A stretch of 64,000 nt of DNA from Echinicola salinicaeni (GCF_014280965.1 NZ_JACODZ010000003.1:186001-250000), one strand, 5' to 3'. Shown: positions 18,579 through 27,485, counted from the stretch's first letter. Numbers and translations: made by a program. The notes: a model not told the origin generated them from the sequence alone.

Positions 18579-19862
18579 ATGCGAATAGATCAACAAAAAA
18601 TAAAAGCATTGAACGATCAGGCACTCTCGGACCATCGGGAGAGCCTTGATCATTTGACTAAAGTACTAGGAAGAAGAGGGGTTGATGTTAATGGAATAAT
18701 AGAGAAACTGAAAGGTTTTCAAGTTGCCGTACCGAGCTGGGCCTTGGGCACTGGCGGTACGCGCTTTGGTCGTTTTTCTGGTGGAGGAGAGCCGGGAACC
18801 TTGGAGGACAAGATTGCCGATGTAGGTTTATTGCATCATTTGAGTCAATCAGCCGGAGCCATTTCATTGCATATCCCTTGGGATATTCCCCAAGATATTG
18901 ATGCTGTGAAACAGCTGGCGGCTTCTCACGGCTTGGCTTTTGATGCAGTGAATTCCAATACTTTTCAGGATCAAGCCGGCCAAGAACTTTCCTATAAATT
19001 TGGTTCCCTTTGCCATGTGGACAAGGCGGTACGCCAACAGGCCATTGACCATAATTTGGAAGTGATCAAATATGGTGATGCCCTAGGATCAAAGTCATTG
19101 ACGGTTTGGTTGGCAGATGGATCCTCTTTTCCTGGTCAGTTGAACTTCAAGAAGGCATTTCAGCGGACTTTGGAGTCCCTTCAAGAGATTTATGCAGGAA
19201 TGCCATCCGATTGGAAGATGTTTGTAGAATATAAGCCATACGAGCCGAATTTCTACTCAACTGTAATTCAGGACTGGGGTTCTTCGCATATGTTGGCAGA
19301 TAAGCTGGGAGATAGGGCCTATAGTTTGGTGGATCTGGGCCATCACCTTCCCAATACCAATATCGAGCAGATTGTAGCCACCTTGATGATGGTGGGCAAG
19401 CTGGGAGGTTTCCATTTCAATGATTCCAAATATGGGGATGATGACCTGACTGTAGGGGCCTTGAAGCCCTATCAGTTGTTTTTGATTTTCAATGAGCTTG
19501 TGGACGGAATGGAAGATCCAACCTCTAAAAATCCTTATCCTGCCTGGATGATCGATGCCAGTCATAACCTTAAGGATCCATTGGAAGATTTATTACAATC
19601 TTTAGAAGCGATAAACCTGGCTTATGCCCAGGCGATGTTGGTGGATAGAGCGGCCTTGGAAGAGGCGAGAGAAAATAATGACCCATCCTTGGCGCAAGAG
19701 ATTTTACAAAATGCATACAGAACTGATGTAAGGCCATTATTGGCCGAGGCCAGGCTGCAGGCTGATGGAGCGCTGGACCCCATAGGGGCTTATAGACGAC
19801 TTAATATAAGAAGAGAGTTGATAGCCCAGCGAGGCGTCAAAACTTTGTCTACAGGATTATAA
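18579..19862 (+). CDS. rhaI: L-rhamnose isomerase (RhaI type)
   Basis: 427 residues, the length of the Pseudomonas stutzeri-type L-rhamnose isomerase rather than the E. coli RhaA family. TIM-barrel sugar isomerase motifs and likely metal ligands are visible: WLADGSSFPGQ, MFVEYKPYEPNFY, LVDLGHHLPNTNIEQIVA and GGFHFNDSKYGDDDL. It converts L-rhamnose to L-rhamnulose. The ATG at 18579 is 2 bp after the aldolase stop, so the two are co-translated. The upstream order (aldolase, isomerase, then kinase) is a coherent pathway operon. Confidence 0.9.
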   Translation: MRIDQQKIKALNDQALSDHRESLDHLTKVLGRRGVDVNGIIEKLKGFQVAVPSWALGTGGTRFGRFSGGGEPGTLEDKIADVGLLHHLSQSAGAISLHIPWDIPQDIDAVKQLAASHGLAFDAVNSNTFQDQAGQELSYKFGSLCHVDKAVRQQAIDHNLEVIKYGDALGSKSLTVWLADGSSFPGQLNFKKAFQRTLESLQEIYAGMPSDWKMFVEYKPYEPNFYSTVIQDWGSSHMLADKLGDRAYSLVDLGHHLPNTNIEQIVATLMMVGKLGGFHFNDSKYGDDDLTVGALKPYQLFLIFNELVDGMEDPTSKNPYPAWMIDASHNLKDPLEDLLQSLEAINLAYAQAMLVDRAALEEARENNDPSLAQEILQNAYRTDVRPLLAEARLQADGALDPIGAYRRLNIRRELIAQRGVKTLSTGL

Positions 19863-20067
19863 TTGATCATTATTGTGAAAAGCAGTCTCTTTTCAAGCAA
19901 AAGGAGAGTATTTCCCAGAAACCACTGACTATTTATTTTATTTCCGGTAATCCATTCATCTCTCTATTTATGGGTTTAATAGGTTTGAAGATTTTCTCAA
20001 AGGGGATGAATAGGGTTGCCGGTTTTGTATCTTATTTTCCGTAAGGAAAGTACCATTAACATTGCCC

Positions 20068-21417
20068 ATGATGCCATTACAGGTAATAGCCATATTTGAT
20101 ATAGGAAAGACCAATAAGAAATTTTTCTTGTTTGATGAACACATGAACGAAATCAAGCAGGAGTACAATAAAATTCCGCTTACTGAAGATGAAGATGGTT
20201 TTGAATGTGATGATTTGGACGCATTGACCAATTGGATAAAATCCACTATCGATGGTATCTGTAAATCTCCAGATTATAAGCTAAAGGGGATCAACTTTTC
20301 TACTTATGGTGCCTCATTTGTACATATTGGAGAAGACGGTAGACCTTTGACGCCGCTTTATAATTACCTTAAGGAGATTCCAAATGAAATTATAGACGAA
20401 TTTTACCGGTCCTATCCAGCGGAAAAGAATAATCTTGAAACCGCATCGCCATCATTGGGTATGTTGAACTCAGGCTTGCAGCTTTATTGGTTGAAAAAAA
20501 ACAAGCCAGAGATTTTTGAAAAAATCAGATATTCACTGCATTTTCCTCAATATCTAAGTTACCTCTTTACGGGGAAAGCAGTGAGTGAACCTACTTCGAT
20601 TGGTTGTCATACCAGGCTTTGGGATTTTGAAAAAGGGGAATATCACCAATGGGTGAAGCAGGAAGGAATCGATGGTATACTCCCGGAGATCGTCCCTACT
20701 GGTAAAAGCTTTGTCTCACAACTTTGCGGCCATGATGTTCAAGTAGGTGTGGGCATCCATGATAGTTCATCTGCACTTGCATCTTACCTGGTAAGGATCA
20801 AGGAGCCTTTTTTATTGATATCAACCGGGACCTGGAGTATTTCTTTGAATCCTTTTACCCAGGATCCGCTGACACAGGAGGAATTGCAAGATGATTGCTT
20901 GAACTTTCTTAGTATTGAGGGTAATCCTGTGAAGGCCTCTCGTTTTTTCATGGGCTATGAATTCAATTATCAGATTGACCGCATTAACAAGCATTTCAAT
21001 AAGCCGGATAAATATTATAAAAGCCTTGCTGCTGACCAGTCCATTTTAGGACAGATCAAGGAAGGAAAAGCAAAGTGTACTTTTTATCCGAAACATATTG
21101 CAGCGACTCCTTTGGTGCAATCACTTTTTGAAGGCAATGAATGGAAGCCAGAAGAATTTGGCTCTTACGAAGAAGCCTATCACCATTTGATTTGGGGGGT
21201 AACATTACTACAGGTGGCTTCATTGAAGCTGGCCCAGGGAAGTTCTGAGATCAGCAAAGTATTCATTGATGGCGGCTTTGTGCACAATGAGGTGTTTATG
21301 GACCTGTTGCAGCATTATTTGTCGGGCTATGAACTTGAGTTTTCTGATTTTCCACTAGGTTCTGCCTATGGGGCTGCCTTGGTGTTGGAGCAGAAAAGCA
21401 AGGTTGAGGTGAAGTAG
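20068..21417 (+). CDS. rhaB: FGGY-family carbohydrate kinase, probable rhamnulokinase
   Basis: 449 residues from the ATG at 20068 (a second ATG is at 20071; a TTG lies two codons earlier). The FGGY fold is visible: an N-terminal phosphate-binding loop (IAIFDIGKTNKKFFLFD), the substrate region GINFSTYGASFVHI, a central GVGIHDSSSALASYL, LLISTGTWSISLNPF, and a C-terminal ATP-binding segment FIDGGFVHNEVFMDLL. It should phosphorylate L-rhamnulose to rhamnulose-1-phosphate. The substrate is inferred from the isomerase and aldolase genes upstream. A 205-bp gap separates it from the isomerase, so it may also have its own promoter. Confidence 0.85.
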   Translation: MMPLQVIAIFDIGKTNKKFFLFDEHMNEIKQEYNKIPLTEDEDGFECDDLDALTNWIKSTIDGICKSPDYKLKGINFSTYGASFVHIGEDGRPLTPLYNYLKEIPNEIIDEFYRSYPAEKNNLETASPSLGMLNSGLQLYWLKKNKPEIFEKIRYSLHFPQYLSYLFTGKAVSEPTSIGCHTRLWDFEKGEYHQWVKQEGIDGILPEIVPTGKSFVSQLCGHDVQVGVGIHDSSSALASYLVRIKEPFLLISTGTWSISLNPFTQDPLTQEELQDDCLNFLSIEGNPVKASRFFMGYEFNYQIDRINKHFNKPDKYYKSLAADQSILGQIKEGKAKCTFYPKHIAATPLVQSLFEGNEWKPEEFGSYEEAYHHLIWGVTLLQVASLKLAQGSSEISKVFIDGGFVHNEVFMDLLQHYLSGYELEFSDFPLGSAYGAALVLEQKSKVEVK

Positions 21418-21805
21418 AGCCTTATTCATCCGCAAAGTTTTCCAAGTTAATACAGAAGTTATGGGGTGGTTTATGCAATAGCGCCTATGCTGTTTTGGGG
21501 TTTATTTGTCTTGTTTTTCGAACACAGTCATACTAAAATGGCTTGAATTTGTAAACAGCTAATATTGGATTGTGACTTTCTTCATTATGATCCATGATTT
21601 TCTTGATTATACTGTTATTGGTTTTGATGATTTCCCTGTGTATTTTGTTCTTTATATACCTAATATTTGGTTCAGATAAAATTTTAAAAAAGCTGTCCCC
21701 TGAAACTGCATCAGCCCATGCCGCACTTTTTGAAATTTTTAGACTTAAATTAGATTTCATTGATTTATAATATTAGCAGATTATTTGTATTAAAAGTTGT
21801 TTTTA
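21418..21805. other. Gene-poor interval after the rhamnulokinase gene
   Basis: About 390 bp, AT-rich. No terminator hairpin was seen after the kinase. The only coding candidate is a weak 75-codon ORF on the minus strand (21533-21760), listed separately. The right end should hold the promoter of the small membrane-anchored protein that starts at 21806. Confidence 0.4.
21533..21760 (-). CDS. Doubtful small ORF, no recognised family
   Basis: 75 codons, start MKSNLSLKISKSAAWADAV. It sits in an otherwise empty gap, is divergent from the next gene and has an AT-rich leader (taaatcaATG) like others here. The product is basic, with no signal peptide or membrane segment. There is no recognisable motif, and an ORF of this length can arise by chance in AT-rich DNA. 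Listed so that it is not overlooked. Confidence 0.25.
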   Translation of the reverse strand: MKSNLSLKISKSAAWADAVSGDSFFKILSEPNIRYIKNKIHREIIKTNNSIIKKIMDHNEESHNPILAVYKFKPF

Positions 21806-22213
21806 ATGGGGAAGTATTCTTATCATATTGTATTTATGCTAACTTTTATTTTTGCAGTTATACTGATGTGGCTTTTGGGGATCATAGATTTAAATCAAGT
21901 TGGTAGAGATAGTATTAACTGTGAGCTGCATAAGGATGTGTTCCAAAGCGAAATTAACGATGCAAGAGTGGTTGATAAGTATATTGATTATAAAAATCAT
22001 GGATATAAAATTGTTAAGATGGTAGCTGGCGAAGAAAAGTTTTCTCTATATTTTCACCTTGTTGAAAATGAAAGAGATTTTGATAGGATAATGGTTTCTG
22101 ATAAAATTTCTAAGGATAGAAATTCTTTTATTTTTGAGGTTAATAATAGTTATAGTTTTAAACTGGGGTATAATTGCTCCTATGATACGATCCCTAATAG
22201 TTCAAGCCATTAG
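21806..22213 (+). CDS. Small membrane-anchored hypothetical protein
   Basis: 135 residues from the ATG at 21806 (a TTG three codons earlier is less likely). One N-terminal hydrophobic segment (about 8-28, IVFMLTFIFAVILMWLLGII) anchors a soluble domain, probably extracytoplasmic. The domain contains VVDKYIDYKNHGYKIVKM, a pattern that occurs in small Bacteroidota proteins of unknown function. Two Cys residues (INCELH and YNCSYD) could form a disulfide outside the cytoplasm. No function can be assigned and the neighbours give no strong hint. Confidence 0.65.
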   Translation: MGKYSYHIVFMLTFIFAVILMWLLGIIDLNQVGRDSINCELHKDVFQSEINDARVVDKYIDYKNHGYKIVKMVAGEEKFSLYFHLVENERDFDRIMVSDKISKDRNSFIFEVNNSYSFKLGYNCSYDTIPNSSSH

Positions 22214-22558
22214 ATGGGGTCTAGGACCTGTCTTGGTATATAGGGAAGGCCTTCTAATAGTAGGGAAAGTAGTTATTTAGATCTAAGCGAATAGAACCTT
22301 CAGACTTAGATTACCTTATTATTTGCTAGTATGAGGGAAGGGATTTTTTGAGTTTCCTACAAAAAACGCTTTTTTGCTGTTTTTTTATAAGAGACGTTTT
22401 ATTGCGTTTGTGTTTCATAAATTATTGTTTTCGATATCTTGTTTATAGTATTTTTATATAAATATAGTAATTATTCTGTCTGGTTTTGAAATTTGTAATT
22501 TTCATTTGTTTATTTTTTGTCCTATTATTACTTCTGACTAACCTTAAAACAATATTTT
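22214..22558. other. Intergenic region before the metzincin-like lipoprotein gene
   Basis: 345 bp, very AT-rich near its right end, presumably holding the promoter of the gene at 22559. No ORF, strong hairpin or repeat was recognised. The direct leader is CTTAAAACAATATTTT before the ATG, typical of the weak Shine-Dalgarno leaders in this phylum. Confidence 0.4.
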
Positions 22559-24163
22559 ATGAAAATGAAAAAATCCTATTTTTCATGGCTTGCATTGCCA
22601 TGTTTAGCCGCAGGGATGATGTTCAGTTCCTGTAGTGAAGAGGGTATGATTGGAGCAGAAGGAAATGAAGTGGTAAAATCACAGCTTTCCCTTCCTTATC
22701 AAAAACAACTTAATGTTGTTTACTTTTTGCCAAATGATATGGAACCTCATGCAGAATATGAGAGGAGGCTTTCAGGGGCTTTGAAGCATATCCAGGGCTA
22801 TTATGGACAAGAGCTTTTATCTCATGGTTTTGGAAATCGGAGCTTTGGTCTGGAAGAACATGACAGTATACCTGGCTTTGTGAAGATTCATTTGATCGAA
22901 GCAAAGGAAGACCGGTATTACTATCCTTATAATGGAGGAGGCCGTAGGGCGATTGAGGAAATAAAAGAATATTTTGCACAGCATCCAGAAGAACAGACCA
23001 GTGACCATTTCTTGGTTTTCTTACCTGCAAGTGAAGAAGTGGGGGTTCCTTTTTATGGTATTGGAAAGTTTGCTTTCACCAGGGACTATGCCGGTGGATA
23101 TGATATGGACAAATGGGTAGAGGGCGAAGGTTTTCCTACCCGGGATGATCGCTGGCTTGGAGGAACCATTCATGAGCTTGGACATGGTTTGAATCTGCCA
23201 CATAACCGCCAAAAGGTTTCTGATAACTTCATCGCCATGATGGGAAATGGAAACAGCAGGTACTGGTCCAATCCTTCGGGGATCAAGTTTACCAAAGCAA
23301 GTGCTTTGATTTTACGCTATAATCAGTTGTTTACGAATAATGCCGAATTTGAATTTTATGATCAAAATCCAAACTTGGTTATCAAGCATAAAAAGATCTA
23401 TGCCGATGAGGAATATTTATATGTACAGGCAAAATTTACTAGTGAAGTAGATACTAAAGGAGTTATTGTTTATAATGATCCTAAAACAAGCCCCTCAGAT
23501 GGGAATTATAATGCGATCTCTTGGACCAGCAGAGATATCATAGAGACGGCTTCAGGTCAGGATAGTGTATCCTTTAAGATGGCTTTAGCGGATATTGATG
23601 AACAGTTCAAACAATATCCCTTTAAGCTGAATATGAGGTTTGTTCATGAAAATGGTCGTTTTTCCAATTTAAGTCATGATTACAGTTTTGTAAATGGGAA
23701 GCCTGATATAGTCGTGGATGATATTACATATGATGATCTAGACAAAACCAATTGGTCGGTGATTGACTTTTCTTCGCAAGAAGATGATTTTGAAGATTCC
23801 GGTTGGGCTTACCATATGATAGATAATGATATTTATACGGTTTGGCATTCAGGATGGTATGGAAGCCAACCAACCCCTCCGCACCATATCACAGTAGATA
23901 TGGCTGATAGCTTTAAAATTAATGGGGTTTCAATTGTTCAAAACCAGAAGGCAACGAATGCTATGCTCATGAACTTTACGGTATATGTTTCTGAAGATAA
24001 TAGTACTTGGACCAATGCTGGAGACTTTTTGGCAAGTGCCAATAAGGGAAGACAGCAGTTTATCTTTGATGAGTCTGTAATTGCCCGATATATAAAAATT
24101 GTAGCACATGATTCTTATGGTAGCCCAGTGGGTGTAAGGATAGCTGAACTGGGAGCATTTTAA
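22559..24163 (+). CDS. Metzincin-like zinc metalloprotease lipoprotein with discoidin domain
   Basis: 534 residues. A lipoprotein signal peptide ends at Cys25 (MMFSSC). The protease-like domain (about 45-300) contains HELGHGLNLPH, the HExxHxxxxxH zinc motif of metzincins (His205, Glu206, His209, His215), followed by a candidate Met-turn (IAMMGNG, Met227/228). The C-terminal part (about 400-534) is an F5/8 type C (discoidin-like) carbohydrate-binding domain: MIDNDIYTVWHSGW, HHITVDMADSFKINGVSI, IARYIKIVAHDSYG. It is probably anchored on the outer membrane and acts on a glycoprotein or polysaccharide-bound protein. No assignment to a named peptidase family was possible by eye. It sits between rhamnose genes but is not obviously part of the pathway. 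Confidence 0.8.
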   Translation: MKMKKSYFSWLALPCLAAGMMFSSCSEEGMIGAEGNEVVKSQLSLPYQKQLNVVYFLPNDMEPHAEYERRLSGALKHIQGYYGQELLSHGFGNRSFGLEEHDSIPGFVKIHLIEAKEDRYYYPYNGGGRRAIEEIKEYFAQHPEEQTSDHFLVFLPASEEVGVPFYGIGKFAFTRDYAGGYDMDKWVEGEGFPTRDDRWLGGTIHELGHGLNLPHNRQKVSDNFIAMMGNGNSRYWSNPSGIKFTKASALILRYNQLFTNNAEFEFYDQNPNLVIKHKKIYADEEYLYVQAKFTSEVDTKGVIVYNDPKTSPSDGNYNAISWTSRDIIETASGQDSVSFKMALADIDEQFKQYPFKLNMRFVHENGRFSNLSHDYSFVNGKPDIVVDDITYDDLDKTNWSVIDFSSQEDDFEDSGWAYHMIDNDIYTVWHSGWYGSQPTPPHHITVDMADSFKINGVSIVQNQKATNAMLMNFTVYVSEDNSTWTNAGDFLASANKGRQQFIFDESVIARYIKIVAHDSYGSPVGVRIAELGAF

Positions 24164-24196
24164 CCAGCTTTATGCATTAGGAATCGTTAAGAGAAT

Positions 24197-24296
24197 TGAA
24201 ACTGCAAGAAAATCAGGCTGTTTGGAGATTGAATCATAGCATCGCTATGGTGAAATCGAAAACAGCAGCGAAGCGCCTGATTTTAAAGTAGTTTCA
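24197..24296. repeat. 100-bp nested palindromic element, likely dispersed repeat
   Basis: Three nested inverted repeats share one centre: outer TGAAACTGC / GTAGTTTCA (24197-24205 and 24288-24296, one mismatch); middle AAAATCAGGC / GCCTGATTTT (24209-24218 and 24275-24284); inner CATAGC / GCTATG (24235-24240 and 24244-24249). The structure resembles a REP/MITE-like non-autonomous element. No second copy lies in the window, so dispersal is an inference. Confidence 0.6.
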
Positions 24297-24357
24297 GGTC
24301 GTAATTGATAGGCTAATGTATAATGTGGGTTTAAGCTTTAAGACTAAATAATATTAT

Positions 24358-24400
24358 ATAAAAGCCGCTTTGAGAATTTCATGGCGGCTTTTATATTTTT
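24358..24400 (+). terminator. Rho-independent terminator
   Basis: An 11-bp stem ATAAAAGCCGC / GCGGCTTTTAT (24358-24368 and 24384-24394) with a 15-nt loop, then T-rich sequence. It lies 195 bp after the lipoprotein stop, beyond the palindromic element. Confidence 0.8.
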
Positions 24401-24552
24401 TGTCATTTGAAGTTTGGTATAACTGGATGAAATTCCGTACCTACTCTTTGTTTGATTAATATTGATATGGTATTTTTTGAAATATGCTATTGTTATTTTG
24501 CTAAAAAGCCTAATATTATTTATTATTCTCTTTTAAAACCATTAATCATAAT

Positions 24553-24939
24553 ATGAAAAAACTCTTCGTACTTCCGTTGGCCACAATCATTGGTCTACTA
24601 TTCTTCCAGGGAACACAAAAATCGGAGGTTCCAGTCAGTCCAGATCTTCATGTAGTGGTGAAAAAAATGCCCAAAAAGATAAAAGCCATAGTAGATCAAA
24701 AATGCTATGGGTGTCATAATGCTAATGCGAAAAGCAAGAAAGCAAAGGCCAAATTGGACTGGGATATTTTGGAAAGCAAAAAGAAATCGGAACAAGTGGA
24801 AGCTAAAGGTAAAATTTATGAAGTACTGGCAAAAGGAGATATGCCACCAAAAAGATACTTGGAACACAAGCCTGAAGGCCAACTTTCTGAGGATGAATTG
24901 GCATTACTAATGAAATGGAGCAAAATCAAAAAGAAATAA
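24553..24939 (+). CDS. Small exported haem-binding-domain protein
   Basis: 128 residues. An N-terminal hydrophobic segment (about 1-20, MKKLFVLPLATIIGLLFFQG) acts as signal or anchor. The mature part is very Lys-rich and carries one c-type haem attachment motif, CYGCH (about residues 54-58). The C-terminal motif GDMPPKRYLEHKPEGQLSEDE is typical of the PF14376 haem-binding domain: a Met-Pro loop, then 'LS..E...L..W'. It is likely periplasmic, with an electron-transfer or sensing role. A second, more typical member is encoded at 46233. It lies between two terminators and is monocistronic. Confidence 0.82.
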   Translation: MKKLFVLPLATIIGLLFFQGTQKSEVPVSPDLHVVVKKMPKKIKAIVDQKCYGCHNANAKSKKAKAKLDWDILESKKKSEQVEAKGKIYEVLAKGDMPPKRYLEHKPEGQLSEDELALLMKWSKIKKK

Positions 24940-24955
24940 CTGAAATTTGAATTTT

Positions 24956-24992
24956 AACTGGTTCAGGCCTTTAGGCTTGAACCAGTTTTGTT
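24956..24992. terminator. Bidirectional terminator between convergent genes
   Basis: AACTGGTTCA / TGAACCAGTT (24956-24965 and 24978-24987) with an inner GCC / GGC extension, followed by TTGTTTT on the plus strand. It lies between the haem-binding protein gene and the oxidoreductase gene, which converge. Confidence 0.8.
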
Positions 24993-25019
24993 TTATAGCA
25001 ACCGGAGAGCTGATTAGTC

Positions 25020-25928
25020 TTAGAATTGTTCCTTGACCAGTTCCATATTGACCACTGCTCCTGCTATATTTCCCTTTGCCACTGAATTGGCTACGGAGCG
25101 CATACCTGAACTATTGTCTCCACAAGCAAAGATGCCTGCAATATTTGTCTTTTGCATTCCATCAACAGTCAAATAGCCTTCCTCATTGAGTTCGCAGCCA
25201 AGGGATGTGGGGATGTCTGAATGCTGGTGAAAGGGAAGCGGTCCATATACAGCCTCAAAGTCTTCTTTGCTTCCATCCTCAAATATTATATTTTTAATTT
25301 GTCCATTTTCATGCGTCATTTCTATCACTTTCTTTTCTATGACCCTTATATTGTGCTTTGTGAATTTTAAAAGCTGTTCTTCACTTAGGTCAGGTTTTCC
25401 CTGGGTTAAGATGCTTAGTTCATTGGTAAGGTTAGCGACTAAAGGGCTTATATGCAATGCCTTTTCACCATTGGCTAAAATCCCAGTTTTCTTTTCGCGG
25501 ATTTCATACCCGTGGCAATAAGGACAATGGACTACTGAAATTCCCCAGCACGCTGAAAAGCCTTCAATATCTGGCATGATATCTTTAACACCAGTTGCGA
25601 AAATTAATTTTTTGCTTGTAAATTCTTGCCCACTCGCAGTGCTAATCATGAAAGTGTCATTGTGCTTTACCCCTTTTATGGCAAGATCATCGAGAAATTG
25701 TACAGACTTATATTTTAAGACCTGTTCTTTGGCCTTTAAGGTGATTTCATTGGGCTTTGCGCCATCTTGTGTAATAAAGTTATGGGAATGTGGTGTTTGT
25801 CGATTGCAGGGGAAGCCACTATCTATAATTAATACTTTTCGTAAGGATCGACCTAGGGCCATTGCGGCAGAAAGTCCCGCATAACTGCCTCCTATTATAA
25901 TTACCTCGAAATCTTTATGAGTATCCAT
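25020..25928 (-). CDS. Thioredoxin reductase-like FAD/NAD(P) oxidoreductase
   Basis: 302 residues. The N-terminal FAD-binding motif is IIIGGSYAGLSAAMALGRS. The redox-active pair lies in CPYCHGYE (about residue 135), as in thioredoxin reductase-like flavoproteins. The second FAD motif IAGIFACGDNSS is near the C-terminus. The canonical NAD(P)H-binding GxGxxA loop is poor here (GILANGEKALHIS), as in several thioredoxin reductase-like proteins that do not use NADPH in the standard way. The electron partner is unknown. A promoter with a large inverted repeat over its -33 region precedes the gene. Confidence 0.85.
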   Translation of the reverse strand: MDTHKDFEVIIIGGSYAGLSAAMALGRSLRKVLIIDSGFPCNRQTPHSHNFITQDGAKPNEITLKAKEQVLKYKSVQFLDDLAIKGVKHNDTFMISTASGQEFTSKKLIFATGVKDIMPDIEGFSACWGISVVHCPYCHGYEIREKKTGILANGEKALHISPLVANLTNELSILTQGKPDLSEEQLLKFTKHNIRVIEKKVIEMTHENGQIKNIIFEDGSKEDFEAVYGPLPFHQHSDIPTSLGCELNEEGYLTVDGMQKTNIAGIFACGDNSSGMRSVANSVAKGNIAGAVVNMELVKEQF

Positions 25929-26021
25929 GAGCTATTTTTGAAAGTTATAAATGCATAAAACTGCTGATCAGCCATTTTATATGATGGCCTTTGCGATGGC
26001 TATAGCAAAGATGTCAATATG

Positions 26022-26076
26022 CAAATATACAACCCGCTCAATAAAATGCAACATTGTTGCGTTTTATTGAGCGGGT
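26022..26076 (-). promoter_or_regulatory. Promoter with overlapping 21-bp inverted repeat (candidate operator)
   Basis: On the minus strand, TATATTTG (26022-26029) matches the Bacteroidota -7 consensus TAnnTTTG, and a TTG lies 19 bp upstream (26049-26051). The -33 region falls inside an inverted repeat with 21-bp arms (26032-26052 and 26056-26076) that starts ACCCGCTCAATAAAA and has a single G-T mismatch. The arrangement suggests an operator or attenuator for the oxidoreductase gene. It could instead act as terminator of the gene ending at 26172. Confidence 0.6.
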
Positions 26077-26171
26077 ATTAAGCAGATAGGCAGAGGTGAA
26101 GAATAATAATATGTATGTAATTATAGAAAAATGGGATAAGTTATATGATACTATCCAATTCAGCCTAGTTT

Positions 26172-26933
26172 TTATCTGAAAGAGAACATCAGTTTAAATT
26201 GCAGGGTGGAGAGAGGTGTTTCCACCATGCCCTCGCCATCGTTTTCTGATTCATAAGGCATGTTTACTTTTTGGTTAAAATAGTCCACTGCCAATCCAAT
26301 CGCCTTGCGTCTGATGCTAAGTCCAAAACTTGGGTACAAGCACATGTCTGACATTACACCGCTAAGGCCATCTCCAGAAAATGAAGTGAAATAATCCTCT
26401 GTTGATTCATCATAATAGTCAATTAACATGGCATGATAAGAGATTCCTACTTGGGCCCTGAGATCCACTATAAATTCTTCAACGGGATTGTAGCTTATCA
26501 CGGGGCCCAATTTTGAGGAGAGGCTAGCTCCATGGAAAATATTAGTGTCTTCTGTTTGTCCTGTATTTGATTTAGCATAATCAGCCCAGTCTAGCTCAGT
26601 ATAACTTAAGTTGATAATGGTCCAGTCCAAGCCGAATTTAATCGAACTACTGCTTCTATTGTTGAAATAATAATTCCTTCCCCATTCAAATGTATAGCCT
26701 TTCGAAGCTCCGATTTTGCCATCCCTGACATTATCATATGGTGTCATGGAAGGTATTAATTCACTGTCTGTAATATTATTGAGTCCTATCCTAATATAAC
26801 TGCCCCTAAAGTCTGTTGGGAAATCTTGTTTGTATTCTATCTGAACTTGTGTAGTGTCTTGCCCATAACTGTAAGCAGTGCTTAGCAATAGGAGGAATGC
26901 TAAATAGAACAAATTGATTTTTCGATTTTTCAT
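26172..26933 (-). CDS. Putative outer-membrane beta-barrel protein
   Basis: 253 residues with a signal peptide (about 1-24, ending AYSYG-Q). The mature part has alternating hydrophobic/polar strands rich in Tyr, Phe and Gly (YTFEWGRNYYF, SIKFGLDWTIINLSY, PSFGLSIRRKAIGLAVDYF) and ends in the aromatic strand TLQFKLMFSFR, all typical of small outer-membrane barrels. There is no catalytic motif. It may be a structural protein or a small pore. It lies upstream of, and on the same strand as, the oxidoreductase gene, but a 243-bp gap with its own promoter separates them. Confidence 0.7.
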   Translation of the reverse strand: MKNRKINLFYLAFLLLLSTAYSYGQDTTQVQIEYKQDFPTDFRGSYIRIGLNNITDSELIPSMTPYDNVRDGKIGASKGYTFEWGRNYYFNNRSSSSIKFGLDWTIINLSYTELDWADYAKSNTGQTEDTNIFHGASLSSKLGPVISYNPVEEFIVDLRAQVGISYHAMLIDYYDESTEDYFTSFSGDGLSGVMSDMCLYPSFGLSIRRKAIGLAVDYFNQKVNMPYESENDGEGMVETPLSTLQFKLMFSFR

Positions 26934-27485
26934 GTCATTACTTCATTAAAAATGTTTACTTGGTTCGTCTATATGATTATTGTGTTCTTCGTGGAAAGGG
27001 GTTGGAAAAATGGTATAGGCCATTAATGCTTAAAATATTGGTAAGCTTCTTTTACTCCTTTCGATTCAAGGATTTATTAATTGGGAGAAATTCATTTTAT
27101 GGTAGTCTATTTGGGGTTTTGGATAAAAAGTCCCCTTAGTCTAAATTCCGGTATTTTATATTACTCAAATTCATAGGGAACAAAAGTTATGCTGCTCCAA
27201 AAGTATTATTTTCCACTTTTCTAGTAAATACTCAAAAATGAGTATTTTTCACTAATCACTTCATGTTTAGTACCTGTAATTGTTTCTGATTTGAATATGG
27301 TGCTGTTGAGTATGTTAAGTTTAAGAGTTGATTATATTTTAGTTAGGTAGATTTGTAGAGAGATGGAGCTTTCCTGAAATTTGGCCTTTGGGTTCCTACT
27401 ATTAAAATTATTCTCCAGTCTCTACTAAGTTTGGACAGTAATCTATATCTTAGAATTTATTGCCATTTATTACCTAAACCCCAGA
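26934..27485. promoter_or_regulatory. Divergent intergenic region before the first GntR gene
   Basis: 552 bp without a gene. Features seen: a hairpin or operator-like inverted repeat AAATACTCA / TGAGTATTT (27226-27234 and 27239-27247); a -7-like TAGATTTG at 27348-27355 with TTG 17 bp upstream (27328-27330), a possible promoter for the GntR gene; and the decamer GGACAGTAAT at 27433-27442, shared with the rhamnose operon leader. Confidence 0.5.

Larger units (their letters stand above)
24164..24552. other. Intergenic region with palindromic element and displaced terminator
   Basis: 389 bp without a gene. It holds a three-tier palindrome (24197-24296) directly after the lipoprotein gene, then a rho-independent terminator (24358-24400), then the AT-rich promoter region of the small haem-binding protein gene at 24553. 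Confidence 0.6.
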
